NCBI RefSeq assembly: GCF_009193295.2
Contig: NZ_CP059973.1
Span: 1,736,001 to 1,800,000 of the forward strand
Length of the DNA stretch: 64,000 bases
Reading direction: 5' to 3'
Source of the DNA: Bacteroides luhongzhouii
GTDB lineage: Bacteria > Bacteroidota > Bacteroidia > Bacteroidales > Bacteroidaceae
In this document: in pieces, positions 1-9,367 of the stretch
Layout of the letters: every line of letters starts with the position of its first letter
Numbering within the stretch: the first letter of the stretch is position 1
Notes under the pieces: generated by a model
The model's input: the letters and a program-made list of their open reading frames with translations, nothing else
What the model was told of the DNA's origin: nothing
Database searches by the model: none
Position numbers and translations under genes: made by a program

Positions 1-866
1 CCGATAAGAAAGTAGAAGAAGTAGAAGATTCTGCATGGCCGGATAACAGTCAGATTACCTGGAATCTGTTTGTAGACGGAAATGCCGGTTCTTATATAGA
101 CTTTGGTTATAGCGAGGATTATGTGAAGTTTGGAGAGGATGATAATCAGGCATTCACGATTGAACTTTGGGTGAATATTAAAGAATATTGTAATAAACAG
201 GGAGAAGACAACTGTACTTTCCTTTCTACCATGACCAACGATCCTTATTGGAGCGGATGGCGTGCACAGGATCGTACAAAGGGATTATTAAGAACAATGG
301 TTGCTCACTGGCAAGATAATAATTACACAAATCCACAAGAATGGGAACCGGGATGGAAAAAGTCGGATAACTGGACCAAAGATCGTTGGACGCATTATGC
401 ATTCTTGTTCAGGGATAAGGGACTGCCGGGATTTGATACTCCGACAGATGTGAAGTGTTATTCTATGATTGACGGTACGAGACAAGGTGAAATCATTCGT
501 GTGGGTGAGCCCTGGAGAACGTATATCAATAAACAATCCATAGTCAATCAGATTCACATGACCGGATTCTGTATGATGGACAATAATGGAAATCGTAACG
601 AATGGTTCTCCGGTTACATAAAGAAGATACGTATCTGGAAAACAAACCGGACAGAAAATCAGGTATATGCTTCTTATATGGGTAATGAAGAAGGTGTAAG
701 TGCCGATAATCCGAATTTGGTAGAAGCCTGGGATTTTGAAGTGAAAGGTGATCAGCCTACTCAAAGTGCTACCAATACAATAACAGGTTTGAAAGGCCAT
801 ACGGCAACATTGGTTGGCAATAACTGGCAATGGGTTGAATCCACAGACATTACAGATAATAAATAA
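1..866 (+). CDS. LamG-like (concanavalin A-type) surface protein, 5' end outside window
   Basis: The reading frame is open from the first bases of the window, so the N-terminus is missing; about 288 residues are visible. The visible part reads as a laminin-G/concanavalin A-like jelly roll: a strand pattern around AGSYIDFGY and QAFTIELWVNIKE near the start, then SGYIKKIRIWKTNRTENQV, and a closing NPNLVEAWDFE. Such domains are common in the surface glycan-binding lipoproteins that sit just before the enzymes in Bacteroides polysaccharide utilization loci. The gene lies directly upstream of a GH76/GH92/GH125 mannan-type operon, so binding of mannan at the cell surface is the likely role. It ends 232 bases before the GH76 gene, with a terminator-like hairpin between them. 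The exact ligand cannot be read from sequence. Confidence 0.7.
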   Translation, partial: DKKVEEVEDSAWPDNSQITWNLFVDGNAGSYIDFGYSEDYVKFGEDDNQAFTIELWVNIKEYCNKQGEDNCTFLSTMTNDPYWSGWRAQDRTKGLLRTMVAHWQDNNYTNPQEWEPGWKKSDNWTKDRWTHYAFLFRDKGLPGFDTPTDVKCYSMIDGTRQGEIIRVGEPWRTYINKQSIVNQIHMTGFCMMDNNGNRNEWFSGYIKKIRIWKTNRTENQVYASYMGNEEGVSADNPNLVEAWDFEVKGDQPTQSATNTITGLKGHTATLVGNNWQWVESTDITDNK

Positions 867-905
867 TTGTTTACCGGGATGAGTTTTCAATAGGTAGATT
901 AAATA

Positions 906-943
906 TTCCCCTTATCTCTGTCATAAGGACAGAGTGAGGGGAA
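906..943 (+). terminator. Hairpin after the LamG gene
   Basis: TTCCCC and CTCTGTC on the left pair with GACAGAG and GGGGAA on the right, giving a long two-part stem with a short loop, followed by an A/T-rich run. It sits 40 bases after the LamG stop codon. It is probably a terminator or attenuator separating the binding-protein transcript from the enzyme operon. Confidence 0.55.
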
Positions 944-1098
944 ATTATTCTCCAATAACCCTTTATTAATCCTTTATTTTTATTGTAGAAAAGTGTTTTG
1001 GTCTGTATTTGTTCTTTATTGAATAAATATTATCGTTTTTTTTCAGCTATTTCTGCAATCTTTGTAACAGGAAAAATACTATAAACTTATAAACTATC

Positions 1099-2358
1099 AT
1101 GAAAGGCAAAATTCTTTTGGCTCTGACACTACTATTGGGAGCATCAACTACTATATGGGCAGTCGGCAATTCAGGAAAAGCAAACCAGAAGAAGCATGCA
1201 TATACTAACGAAGATGTATGGGCAGCTTATGAAGGATTTAACAATACACTACTAGACTCCAATAAATATATTTACAAGACAAATTCTTCCTATCCAAGTG
1301 CTGTTGACCGTGGCAATGGAGCAGCGGCTATCTGGTGCCAGCCTATTTATTGGGATATGGCAATGAATGCTTATAAACTGGCAAAGGCACAGAAAGACAG
1401 AAAGAAGACAAGTTATTATAAAACACTCTGCGAGAAAATATTCGCAGGGAACAAAGCGCAATATTGTCAGTTTGATTTTGATGATAACAATGAAAATACC
1501 GGCTGGTTCATCTACGATGACATCATGTGGTGGACTATCAGCCTGGCACGCGGCTACGAACTTTTTGGAGTGGATGAATATCTGAAACTCTCGGAAGCCA
1601 GTTTCAAACGTGTATGGTATGGCTCGGAAAAAGTCGGTGATACCGGTTCGTATGACAAAGAAAACGGAGGTATGTTCTGGCAATGGCAGCCCATTCAAAA
1701 TCCGAAACCGAATAAATTCGGTGATGGAAAGATGGCATGTATCAACTTTCCGACAGTTGTTGCGGCATTAACCCTCTACAATAACGTGCCTGAAAATAGA
1801 AAAGAATCGACCGACAAACGGCCGGATTATCAGACGAAAGCTCAATATCTTGCCAAAGGTAAAGAAATCTATGAATGGGGAGTGGAAAATCTGTTGGATA
1901 AAGCAACTGGAAAGATTGCTGATAGCCGTCATGGAAATGGCAATCCCGCCTGGAAAGCACATGTCTATAATCAGGCAACCTTTATCGGAGCCTCCATACT
2001 GCTTTATAAAGCGACCGGAGAGAAACGTTATCTGGATAATGCTATTCTTGCGGCAGACTATACAGTGAAAGATATGTCTGCAGAACATAAAGTGCTACCT
2101 TTCGAAGGTGGTATTGAACAGGGTATCTATACTGCCATCTTTGCGGAATATATGGCATGGTTGGTGTATGATTGCGGACAAACCCAATATCTCCCGTTCC
2201 TGAAACGTACCATCAAAACAGGTTGGGCAAACAGAGATAAGACACGGAACGTATGTGGAGGCGAATACTATAAAAAGTTGCCGGAAGGTGCGGAAATCGA
2301 CAGTTATTCTGCTTCCGGTATACCGGCATTGATGCTTTTGTTTCCGGCTAAGAAGTAA
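1099..2358 (+). CDS. GH76 family endo-alpha-1,6-mannanase
   Basis: A 419-residue protein with a type I signal peptide (about residues 1-21) and an (alpha/alpha)6-type GH76 domain over the rest. The hallmark pair of adjacent aspartates is present at D140-D141 in the context FIYDDIMWW, and the C-terminal SYSASGIPALMLL segment also fits. GH76 enzymes cut the alpha-1,6-mannose backbone of yeast-type mannan. There is no lipobox, so it is probably periplasmic rather than surface-anchored. It starts the enzyme operon: the next gene begins 29 bases after its stop. An imperfect -7 box (AATCTTTG) lies about 45 bases upstream of the start. The assignment is firm at family level; activity on a particular mannan is inferred. 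Confidence 0.9.
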   Translation: MKGKILLALTLLLGASTTIWAVGNSGKANQKKHAYTNEDVWAAYEGFNNTLLDSNKYIYKTNSSYPSAVDRGNGAAAIWCQPIYWDMAMNAYKLAKAQKDRKKTSYYKTLCEKIFAGNKAQYCQFDFDDNNENTGWFIYDDIMWWTISLARGYELFGVDEYLKLSEASFKRVWYGSEKVGDTGSYDKENGGMFWQWQPIQNPKPNKFGDGKMACINFPTVVAALTLYNNVPENRKESTDKRPDYQTKAQYLAKGKEIYEWGVENLLDKATGKIADSRHGNGNPAWKAHVYNQATFIGASILLYKATGEKRYLDNAILAADYTVKDMSAEHKVLPFEGGIEQGIYTAIFAEYMAWLVYDCGQTQYLPFLKRTIKTGWANRDKTRNVCGGEYYKKLPEGAEIDSYSASGIPALMLLFPAKK

Positions 2359-2386
2359 ATAGAAAACGACACAGAACCACGTAAAA

Positions 2387-4558
2387 ATGAATAATAAACA
2401 ACTACTGATTATATTCAGCCTGTTATTAACCGGCAATTATGCTTCTTTTGCTCAAACTCAAACGGCCAAAGACAAGGAAGCAAAAACGACTTTTCAAACT
2501 GCCGAACCCTGGAAACCCGAAACAGATGTGCGTGCTGATGCCACGATGGTGTATGGCACGCTGGATAAAAAGGGTGTTTCTTTTGAACAGCGTGTTCAGT
2601 CGTGGAGAGACAAGGGGTATCAGACACAATTTATGACCGGAGTGGCATGGGGAGACTATAAAGACTATTTTCTCGGCAAATGGGATGGAATAGACGGTCA
2701 CCTGAAAGAGGGCCAGCGGGATCGTAACGGAAACGAGATAGCCCACGGACACTTGATTCCCTACATTGTGCCTACCGAAAGTTTTATCCGTTATATGCAG
2801 GAAACGCAGATAAAGCGGGTGATTGATGCCGGCATTACTTCCATCTATCTGGAAGAACCGGAGTTCTGGATGCGTGGCGGATACAGCGAGGCTTTCAAGT
2901 CCGAATGGCAGAAATATTATAATTTTCCCTGGAGACCTCAACATGAATCTCCCGAGAATACCTATCTCTCCAATAAATTGAAATATCATCTCTACTATAA
3001 TGCATTGGATAAGATATTCACTTATGCGAAAGAATATGGTAGATCGAAAGGATTGGATGTGAAATGCTACGTGCCTACTCACTCTTTGATTAACTATACT
3101 TCCTGGCAGATTGTAAGTCCGGAAGCCAGTCTGGCTTCATTGGATTGTGTAGATGGTTATATCGCACAGGTGTGGACAGGTACTGCCCGTGAACCGAACT
3201 TCTATAACGGTGTAAAGAAGGAGCGTGTATTTGAGAATGCTTTTCTCGAATACGGATGCATGAAATCCATGACTGCCCCTTTAAATCGTAGAATGTATTT
3301 CCTGACCGACCCGATTGAAGACCGTGCTAAAGACTGGTTGGATTATAAGATCAATTATCAGGCCACTTTTGCCGCACAGTTAATGTATCCGATGGTGGAT
3401 ACTTATGAAGTGATGCCATGGCCGGATCGTATTTATCAGGGATTATACCGGATAGCAGGAACGGATCAGAAAGAACGTATTCCCCGTTCGTATTCTACGC
3501 AAATGCAGGTGATGATTAACACTTTGAATGACATTCGCACTTCTGACAAACAAATCAGCGGTACGCACGGCATTGGTGTATTGATGGCAAATTCGCTGAT
3601 GTTCCAGCGTTTCCCGGATCATAACGGATATGACGATCCACAATTCTCCAGTTTCTATGGACAAACCTTGCCTTTATTGAAAAGGGGAATTCCGGTGGAA
3701 CTGGTACACATGGAGAATACTCCGTTTAAAGATACTTTCAACGGACTTCAAGTGCTCGTAATGTCTTATTCGAATATGAAACCGATGAAATCGGAATATC
3801 ATAACTATCTGACAGACTGGGTTAAAAAGGGAGGTACGTTGGTGTACTGTGGAGAAGATGTCGATCCTTATCAAACAGTTTTAGAATGGTGGAATACGGA
3901 AGGAAACGCATACAAAGCCCCTTCGGAACATCTGTTTGAGGCGATGGGCTTGTCCCGCACTCCCAGTGATGGAACCTATCGATTTGGGAAAGGCACCGTG
4001 ATTGTCATGCGCGAAGATCCGAAACATTTTGTATTAAAGGGCGGGAACGACCGGAAATACTTTGAAACGATTGCATCCTCTTATCAGAGTAAAACAGGTA
4101 AGAAGATAGAAATCAAAAACAATTTTATGGTGGAACGTGGTCCTTATACGATTGCGGCAGTAATGGATGAGAGTTCTTCTAAAGAGCCTTTGAAACTGTC
4201 GGGATTGTATATCGATTTGTTCGACAAAGACCTGCCGGTATTGACTGTCAAGCAGATTAATCCCGGTGAACAGGGGTATTTGTACGACTTGAATAAAGTA
4301 TCGGGTAAAGTTAAAGCAAAGGTACTTTGTGGAGCCTCCCGCATTTATGATGAAAAAGTAGGGAAGCAAAGCTACTCGTTCGTAGCTAAAAGTCCGTTAC
4401 ATACGACGAATGTATCAAGAGTCCTTTTGCCACGTAAACCTGGAAAGGTCTTGGTAAACGGAAAGGCAGAACAGTCTGAATGGGATGAATCTTCCAAAAC
4501 TCTTTTATTGCGTTTTGAGAATGACCCTGCCGGAGTGAATGTATCGATAGAATGGTAA
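2387..4558 (+). CDS. Secreted TIM-barrel plus GATase-like protein, putative glycoside hydrolase
   Basis: A 723-residue protein with a signal peptide (cleavage near residue 22). Residues about 40-370 look like a (beta/alpha)8 barrel: VIDAGITSIYLEEPEFW, a DCVDGYIAQVWTG strand, and TYEVMPWPDRIYQG near the end. Residues about 390-540 (GIGVLMANSLMFQR, LQVLVMSYSNMKPM, WVKKGGTLVYCGED) resemble the class I glutamine-amidotransferase-like fold that forms the second domain of GH42-type beta-galactosidases. Residues 540-723 are beta-rich. I do not recognise a named family with certainty. Candidate acidic residues are the EEPEFW pair and the glutamate of TYEVMPWP. Its place between GH76 and GH92 genes argues for a glycosidase acting on the same glycan. 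Only short gaps separate it from its neighbours. Confidence 0.6.
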   Translation: MNNKQLLIIFSLLLTGNYASFAQTQTAKDKEAKTTFQTAEPWKPETDVRADATMVYGTLDKKGVSFEQRVQSWRDKGYQTQFMTGVAWGDYKDYFLGKWDGIDGHLKEGQRDRNGNEIAHGHLIPYIVPTESFIRYMQETQIKRVIDAGITSIYLEEPEFWMRGGYSEAFKSEWQKYYNFPWRPQHESPENTYLSNKLKYHLYYNALDKIFTYAKEYGRSKGLDVKCYVPTHSLINYTSWQIVSPEASLASLDCVDGYIAQVWTGTAREPNFYNGVKKERVFENAFLEYGCMKSMTAPLNRRMYFLTDPIEDRAKDWLDYKINYQATFAAQLMYPMVDTYEVMPWPDRIYQGLYRIAGTDQKERIPRSYSTQMQVMINTLNDIRTSDKQISGTHGIGVLMANSLMFQRFPDHNGYDDPQFSSFYGQTLPLLKRGIPVELVHMENTPFKDTFNGLQVLVMSYSNMKPMKSEYHNYLTDWVKKGGTLVYCGEDVDPYQTVLEWWNTEGNAYKAPSEHLFEAMGLSRTPSDGTYRFGKGTVIVMREDPKHFVLKGGNDRKYFETIASSYQSKTGKKIEIKNNFMVERGPYTIAAVMDESSSKEPLKLSGLYIDLFDKDLPVLTVKQINPGEQGYLYDLNKVSGKVKAKVLCGASRIYDEKVGKQSYSFVAKSPLHTTNVSRVLLPRKPGKVLVNGKAEQSEWDESSKTLLLRFENDPAGVNVSIEW

Positions 4559-4587
4559 ATAGATTAAATAAATAGGTGAATTAAATT

Positions 4588-7065
4588 ATGAAACAACAAC
4601 TGATGATGCTGTTGCTGGGAACAGCTTCTGTACTTTGTAGCTGTGAGACCCAGATAGAACAGCACGAGAAGAATGAATTACGTGCTCCGGCATATCCGCT
4701 GGTGACGATCGATCCTTATACCAGTGCATGGTCCACTACGGACAATCTGTATGACAGCCCTGTGAAACATTGGACAGGCAAGGACTTTCCTTTGCTTGGC
4801 GTTGCGAAAGTAGACGGACAAACCTACCGTTTCATGGGAACGGAAGAGCTGGAGCTAAGACCTTTGGTGAAGACATCCGAACAAGGTAGCTGGACGGGAA
4901 AGTATACCACTCAACAGCCTGCTGACGGATGGCAGAATGCCGGATTTAATGATAAAGCCTGGAAAGAAGGCGAAGCTGCCTTCGGAACCATGGAAAATGA
5001 ACATACTGCCAAGACCCAATGGGGTGAAGAATTTATCTGGGTACGCCGGGTGGCTGATATTCAGGAGGATTTGACAGGGAAGAATGTATATCTTGAATTC
5101 TCTCATGACGATGACGCTATCATTTATATCAACGGCATCAAAGTAGTAGATACAGGTAATGCTTGTAAAAAGAACGAGCGGGTGAAACTGTCTGAAGAAG
5201 TGGTCGCTTCTTTGAAACCGGGTGAAAATCTGATTGCCGGCTATTGTCGTAACCGGGTAGGAAACGGATTGCTGGATTTCGGCTTGTTGGTAGAACTGGA
5301 CGGTTACCGTTCTTTCCATCAAACAGCGCAACAAACTTCTGTAGATGTACAACCCATGCAGACTTATTATACATTTACTTGCGGTCCGGTAGATTTGAAA
5401 CTGACATTTACCGCTCCTATGTTCATGGATAATCTGGACTTGTTGTCACGTCCGGTCAACTACATTTCTTATGAAGTAGCCTCCAATGACGGTCAGAAAC
5501 ATCAGGTTGAGTTGTATTTCGAAGCATCTCCACAATGGGCAATCGACCAACCTCACCAGGAATCTGTTGCTGACAGCTTTACTGACGGCGATTTGTTATT
5601 CCTTCGTACCGGAAGCCGTAATCAGGATATTCTGAAGAAAAAGGGTGATGATGTTCGTATCGACTGGGGACATTTCTATCTCGCGGCAGAAAAGGAAAAC
5701 AGCACTTATGCAATCGGTGACGGCAGAGAGCTGCGGAAGAACTTTGTAGCCAATAAACTGGAAGCTCCTACCACAAATGGTTATGATAAACTAGCTTTGG
5801 TACGTTCATTGGGCGAAACACAAAAAGCTGATGGTCATCTGTTGATCGGATATGATGATATTTATTCTATCCAATACTTTGGTGATAACCTGCGTCCCTA
5901 CTGGAACCGTGAGGGCAATGAAACGATTGTTTCCCAATTCCAGAAAGCGGAGAAAGAATACAAGACGCAAATGAAGAATAGCGCTGCTTTTGATAAGAAA
6001 CTGATGGAAGAAGCTACAGCTGCCGGTGGACGTAAATATGCTGAACTTTGTGCATTGGCTTATCGCCAGGCATTGGCAGCTCATAAACTGGTACAGGCTC
6101 CGAACGGTGACTTGGTATTCCTTTCTAAGGAGAACTTCAGTAATGGTTCCATCGGAACAGTCGACCTGACTTATCCGGGAGCTCCGTTGCTTTTATACTA
6201 TAATCCGGAATTGGTGAAGGCTACTATGAACCATATCTTCTATTATAGCGAAAGCGGAAAATGGGCGAAACCATTTGCTGCACATGATGTCGGTACTTAT
6301 CCATTGGCTAACGGTCAGACCTATGGCGGTGATATGCCGGTAGAAGAATCGGGTAATATGGTAGTGCTGGCTGCTGCCATTGCAAAGGTAGAAGGTAATG
6401 CAGATTACGCACAGAAACATTGGGAAACTTTGACCACATGGACAGACTATCTGGTAGAGAACGGACTTGATCCGGCCAACCAACTTTGTACCGATGACTT
6501 TGCAGGTCACTTTGCACACAATGCAAACCTTTCTATCAAAGCGATCATGGGGGTTGCTTCCTACGGTTATCTGGCAGATATGCTGGGCAAAAAAGACGTG
6601 GCTGAAAAGTACACACAGAAAGCGAAAGAAATGGCTGCCGAATGGGTGAAAATGGCTGATGATGGTGACCACTATCGTCTGACATTTGATAAGCCGGGAA
6701 CATGGAGCCAGAAGTATAACTTGGTATGGGATAAACTGTTGAATCTGCAAATCTTCCCTAAAAATGTTGCAGAAACGGAAATAGCTTACTATCTTTCGAA
6801 GCAAAATAAATATGGTCTTCCGTTGGATAACCGTGAAACATACACAAAGACCGACTGGATCATGTGGACAGCTACATTGGCAAATGACAAGGCTACCTTT
6901 GAGAAATTTATCGAACCCGTATATCTGTTTATGAACGTTACACCTAACCGTGTTCCGATGTCCGACTGGGTGTTTACAGATGAACCGAATCAGAGAGGCT
7001 TCCAGGCACGTTCCGTTGTAGGTGGATATTATATTAAGATGCTTGAAGGAAAATTGATTAAATAA
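4588..7065 (+). CDS. DUF4964/DUF5127/DUF4965/DUF1793 'glutaminase A-like' lipoprotein
   Basis: An 825-residue lipoprotein (lipobox LCSC, Cys at 19). Residues 30-90 match the N-terminal segment of this family (LRAPAYPLVTIDPYTSAWS). Residues about 98-245 are an inserted jelly-roll resembling the sugar-binding domain of GH2 enzymes (GWQNAGFNDKAWKEGEAAFG, IIYINGIKVVDTG). The rest is the DUF5127 beta-domain and a helical toroid carrying AHDVGTYPLANGQ and MPVEESGNM. The family is often called glutaminase after a fungal member, but here it lies inside a mannan operon, 9 bases before GH92, which suggests action on a glycan or glycoconjugate. Two relatives occur in this window: an intact one at 32.1-35.0 kb and a remnant at 40.8-41.3 kb. 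Confidence 0.8.
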   Translation: MKQQLMMLLLGTASVLCSCETQIEQHEKNELRAPAYPLVTIDPYTSAWSTTDNLYDSPVKHWTGKDFPLLGVAKVDGQTYRFMGTEELELRPLVKTSEQGSWTGKYTTQQPADGWQNAGFNDKAWKEGEAAFGTMENEHTAKTQWGEEFIWVRRVADIQEDLTGKNVYLEFSHDDDAIIYINGIKVVDTGNACKKNERVKLSEEVVASLKPGENLIAGYCRNRVGNGLLDFGLLVELDGYRSFHQTAQQTSVDVQPMQTYYTFTCGPVDLKLTFTAPMFMDNLDLLSRPVNYISYEVASNDGQKHQVELYFEASPQWAIDQPHQESVADSFTDGDLLFLRTGSRNQDILKKKGDDVRIDWGHFYLAAEKENSTYAIGDGRELRKNFVANKLEAPTTNGYDKLALVRSLGETQKADGHLLIGYDDIYSIQYFGDNLRPYWNREGNETIVSQFQKAEKEYKTQMKNSAAFDKKLMEEATAAGGRKYAELCALAYRQALAAHKLVQAPNGDLVFLSKENFSNGSIGTVDLTYPGAPLLLYYNPELVKATMNHIFYYSESGKWAKPFAAHDVGTYPLANGQTYGGDMPVEESGNMVVLAAAIAKVEGNADYAQKHWETLTTWTDYLVENGLDPANQLCTDDFAGHFAHNANLSIKAIMGVASYGYLADMLGKKDVAEKYTQKAKEMAAEWVKMADDGDHYRLTFDKPGTWSQKYNLVWDKLLNLQIFPKNVAETEIAYYLSKQNKYGLPLDNRETYTKTDWIMWTATLANDKATFEKFIEPVYLFMNVTPNRVPMSDWVFTDEPNQRGFQARSVVGGYYIKMLEGKLIK

Positions 7066-7073
7066 CACACACC

Positions 7074-9365
7074 ATGAAGAAACTAGCTCTATTCGCTTTT
7101 ACGTTACTTAGTGCGTGGAGTATGACTGCAAAAACAATTACCGGACCGGTGGACTATGTTAGTCCACTGGTTGGTACGCAGTCAAAGCACGCATTATCTA
7201 CCGGAAATACTTACCCCGCCATTGCGCTACCCTGGGGAATGAACTTTTGGGTTCCGCAGACTGGTAAAATGGGCGATGGATGGGCGTATACGTATGACGC
7301 TGACAAGATCAGAGGATTCAAACAAACCCATCAACCAAGTCCCTGGATCAATGATTACGGTCAATTTGCCATTATGCCGGTAACCGGTAAGGCAGTATTT
7401 AATCAGGATGAGCGTGCCAGTTGGTTCTCTCACAAAGCTGAAACGGCTACTCCTTATTATTATAAAGTATATCTTGCCGATCATGATGTAGTGACCGAAA
7501 TCGCTCCGACAGAGAGAGCGGCTGCTTTCCGTTTCACTTTCCCCGAAAACGACCACTCTTACGTAGTGGTAGACGCCTTCGATAAAGGCTCGTTTGTGAA
7601 AGTAATCCCTTCGGAGAACAAGATTATCGGCTATACCACAAAAAACAGCGGTGGTGTTCCTGCCAACTTTAAAAACTACTTTGTACTGGTATTCGACAAA
7701 CCGTTTACTTATACGGCTGCCGTAGCCGGCGGTGTGATTGACACCAACAAACTGGAAGCGACAGACAATCATGCCGGCGCACTGATCGGTTTCAAAACCC
7801 GCAAGGGCGAACAGGTAAATGTGCGTGTGGCTTCTTCTTTTATCAGTCCCGAACAGGCGGAGCTGAACCTGAAAGAACTGGGTACGGACAATGTTGAACA
7901 GATTGCAGCAAAAGGCCGCAAGGTATGGAACGATGTTCTGGGACGTATTGAAGTGAAAGATGATGATATCGATCATTTGCGTACCTTCTACTCTTGTCTG
8001 TATCGTTCGGTATTATTTCCCAGAAGTTTCTACGAGATAGATGCAAAAGGAGACGTGATGCATTATAGCCCTTATAACGGCGAAGTACTTCCGGGATATA
8101 TGTTTACCGATACCGGTTTCTGGGATACGTTCCGTTGTCTTTTTCCATTTCTTAACCTGATGTATCCATCCATGAATACGAAGATGCAGGAAGGACTGGT
8201 GAACACTTATAAGGAAAGCGGCTTCCTTCCGGAATGGGCGAGCCCCGGCCATAGAGGTTGTATGGTTGGAAACAACTCCGCTTCCATCGTTGCCGATGCT
8301 TATTTGAAAGGATTGAAAGGATATGATATCGAGACGCTGTGGGAGGCCGTGAAACATGGAGCGAATGCAGTGCATCCGAATGTTCGTTCTACCGGACGTC
8401 TGGGATATGAATATTACAATAAACTGGGATATGTGCCTTATAACGTAGGTATTAACGAAAATGCAGCCCGTACATTGGAATATGCTTATGATGACTGGTG
8501 TATCTATCAACTGGGCAAAGCCTTGAAGAAGCCGAAAAAAGAGATCAAGGTCTTCGCAAAGAGAGCGATGAACTATAAGAATCTTTATGATCCCGAACAC
8601 AAGTTGATGCGCGGTAAGAATGAAGACGGTACGTTCCAGTCTCCGTTCAATCCGTTGAAGTGGGGGGATGCCTTTACGGAAGGTAACAGCTGGCATTACA
8701 CCTGGTCGGTATTCCATGATCCTCAAGGTCTGATCGACCTGATGGGAGGTAAAGCCGGATTCAACCAGATGATGGACTCTGTATTTATTCTGCCTCCGAT
8801 TTTCGATGAAAGCTATTACAGAGCCGTTATTCATGAAATCCGTGAGATGCAGATAATGAATATGGGTAACTATGCACATGGTAATCAACCGATTCAGCAC
8901 ATGCTCTATATGTACAACTATTCCGGGGAACCCTGGAAAGCGCAACATTGGATTCGTGAAGTGATGGACAAACTTTATACTCCTGCTCCCGACGGTTACT
9001 GCGGTGATGAGGATAACGGTCAGACTTCCGCCTGGTATGTATTCTCTGCCATGGGATTCTATCCGGTATGTCCGGGTACGGATGAATATGTTTTGGGTAC
9101 TCCTTACTTCAAGGAGATGAAGCTGCATCTGGAAAACGGAAAGACGGTGTCTATCTCTGCTCCGAATAACGGAGACGACAAGCGTTACATTTCGTCAATG
9201 ACGTTGAATGGCAAAGAATACACCAAAAACTACCTGACTCATCAGGATTTGTTGAATGGCGCCACCATTTCTTTCAAAATGGACGCAACCCCCAATCAGC
9301 AACGTGGTACCAAAGAGTCCGATTTCCCTTATTCTTTCTCTAACGAACTAAAAAAGAAGAAGTAA
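7074..9365 (+). CDS. GH92 family alpha-mannosidase
   Basis: A 763-residue enzyme with a signal peptide ending near residue 20. The N-terminal GH92 signature is clear (VDYVSPLVGTQS, then NTYPAIALPWGMNFW). The catalytic half has WGDAFTEGNSWHYTWSV (acid glutamate near residue 535) and GYCGDEDNGQTSAWYVFSAM with the aspartates that act as base. GH92 enzymes are calcium-dependent exo-alpha-mannosidases that trim side chains. A small point: the segment HGNQPIQH has Gln where HGNEP is common, which may bear on linkage specificity, but I cannot settle this by eye. It is tightly coupled to GH125, which starts 3 bases downstream. Confidence 0.93.
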   Translation: MKKLALFAFTLLSAWSMTAKTITGPVDYVSPLVGTQSKHALSTGNTYPAIALPWGMNFWVPQTGKMGDGWAYTYDADKIRGFKQTHQPSPWINDYGQFAIMPVTGKAVFNQDERASWFSHKAETATPYYYKVYLADHDVVTEIAPTERAAAFRFTFPENDHSYVVVDAFDKGSFVKVIPSENKIIGYTTKNSGGVPANFKNYFVLVFDKPFTYTAAVAGGVIDTNKLEATDNHAGALIGFKTRKGEQVNVRVASSFISPEQAELNLKELGTDNVEQIAAKGRKVWNDVLGRIEVKDDDIDHLRTFYSCLYRSVLFPRSFYEIDAKGDVMHYSPYNGEVLPGYMFTDTGFWDTFRCLFPFLNLMYPSMNTKMQEGLVNTYKESGFLPEWASPGHRGCMVGNNSASIVADAYLKGLKGYDIETLWEAVKHGANAVHPNVRSTGRLGYEYYNKLGYVPYNVGINENAARTLEYAYDDWCIYQLGKALKKPKKEIKVFAKRAMNYKNLYDPEHKLMRGKNEDGTFQSPFNPLKWGDAFTEGNSWHYTWSVFHDPQGLIDLMGGKAGFNQMMDSVFILPPIFDESYYRAVIHEIREMQIMNMGNYAHGNQPIQHMLYMYNYSGEPWKAQHWIREVMDKLYTPAPDGYCGDEDNGQTSAWYVFSAMGFYPVCPGTDEYVLGTPYFKEMKLHLENGKTVSISAPNNGDDKRYISSMTLNGKEYTKNYLTHQDLLNGATISFKMDATPNQQRGTKESDFPYSFSNELKKKK

Positions 9366-9367
9366 TC

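Noticed and set aside
288..890. A 200-codon minus-strand frame opposite the LamG gene
   Set aside because: No ribosome site, promoter or domain; the opposite strand has clear LamG-like text.
6193..7068. A 291-codon minus-strand frame opposite the first DUF4965-type gene
   Set aside because: The plus-strand gene is well supported by family motifs and operon spacing; the reverse frame is Cys/His/Ile-rich with no coherent domain.
8013..9128. A 371-codon open frame on the minus strand
   Set aside because: It lies entirely opposite the GH92 gene, whose family signatures are clear, and its translation has no recognisable domain or signal sequence; it is a by-product of codon use.
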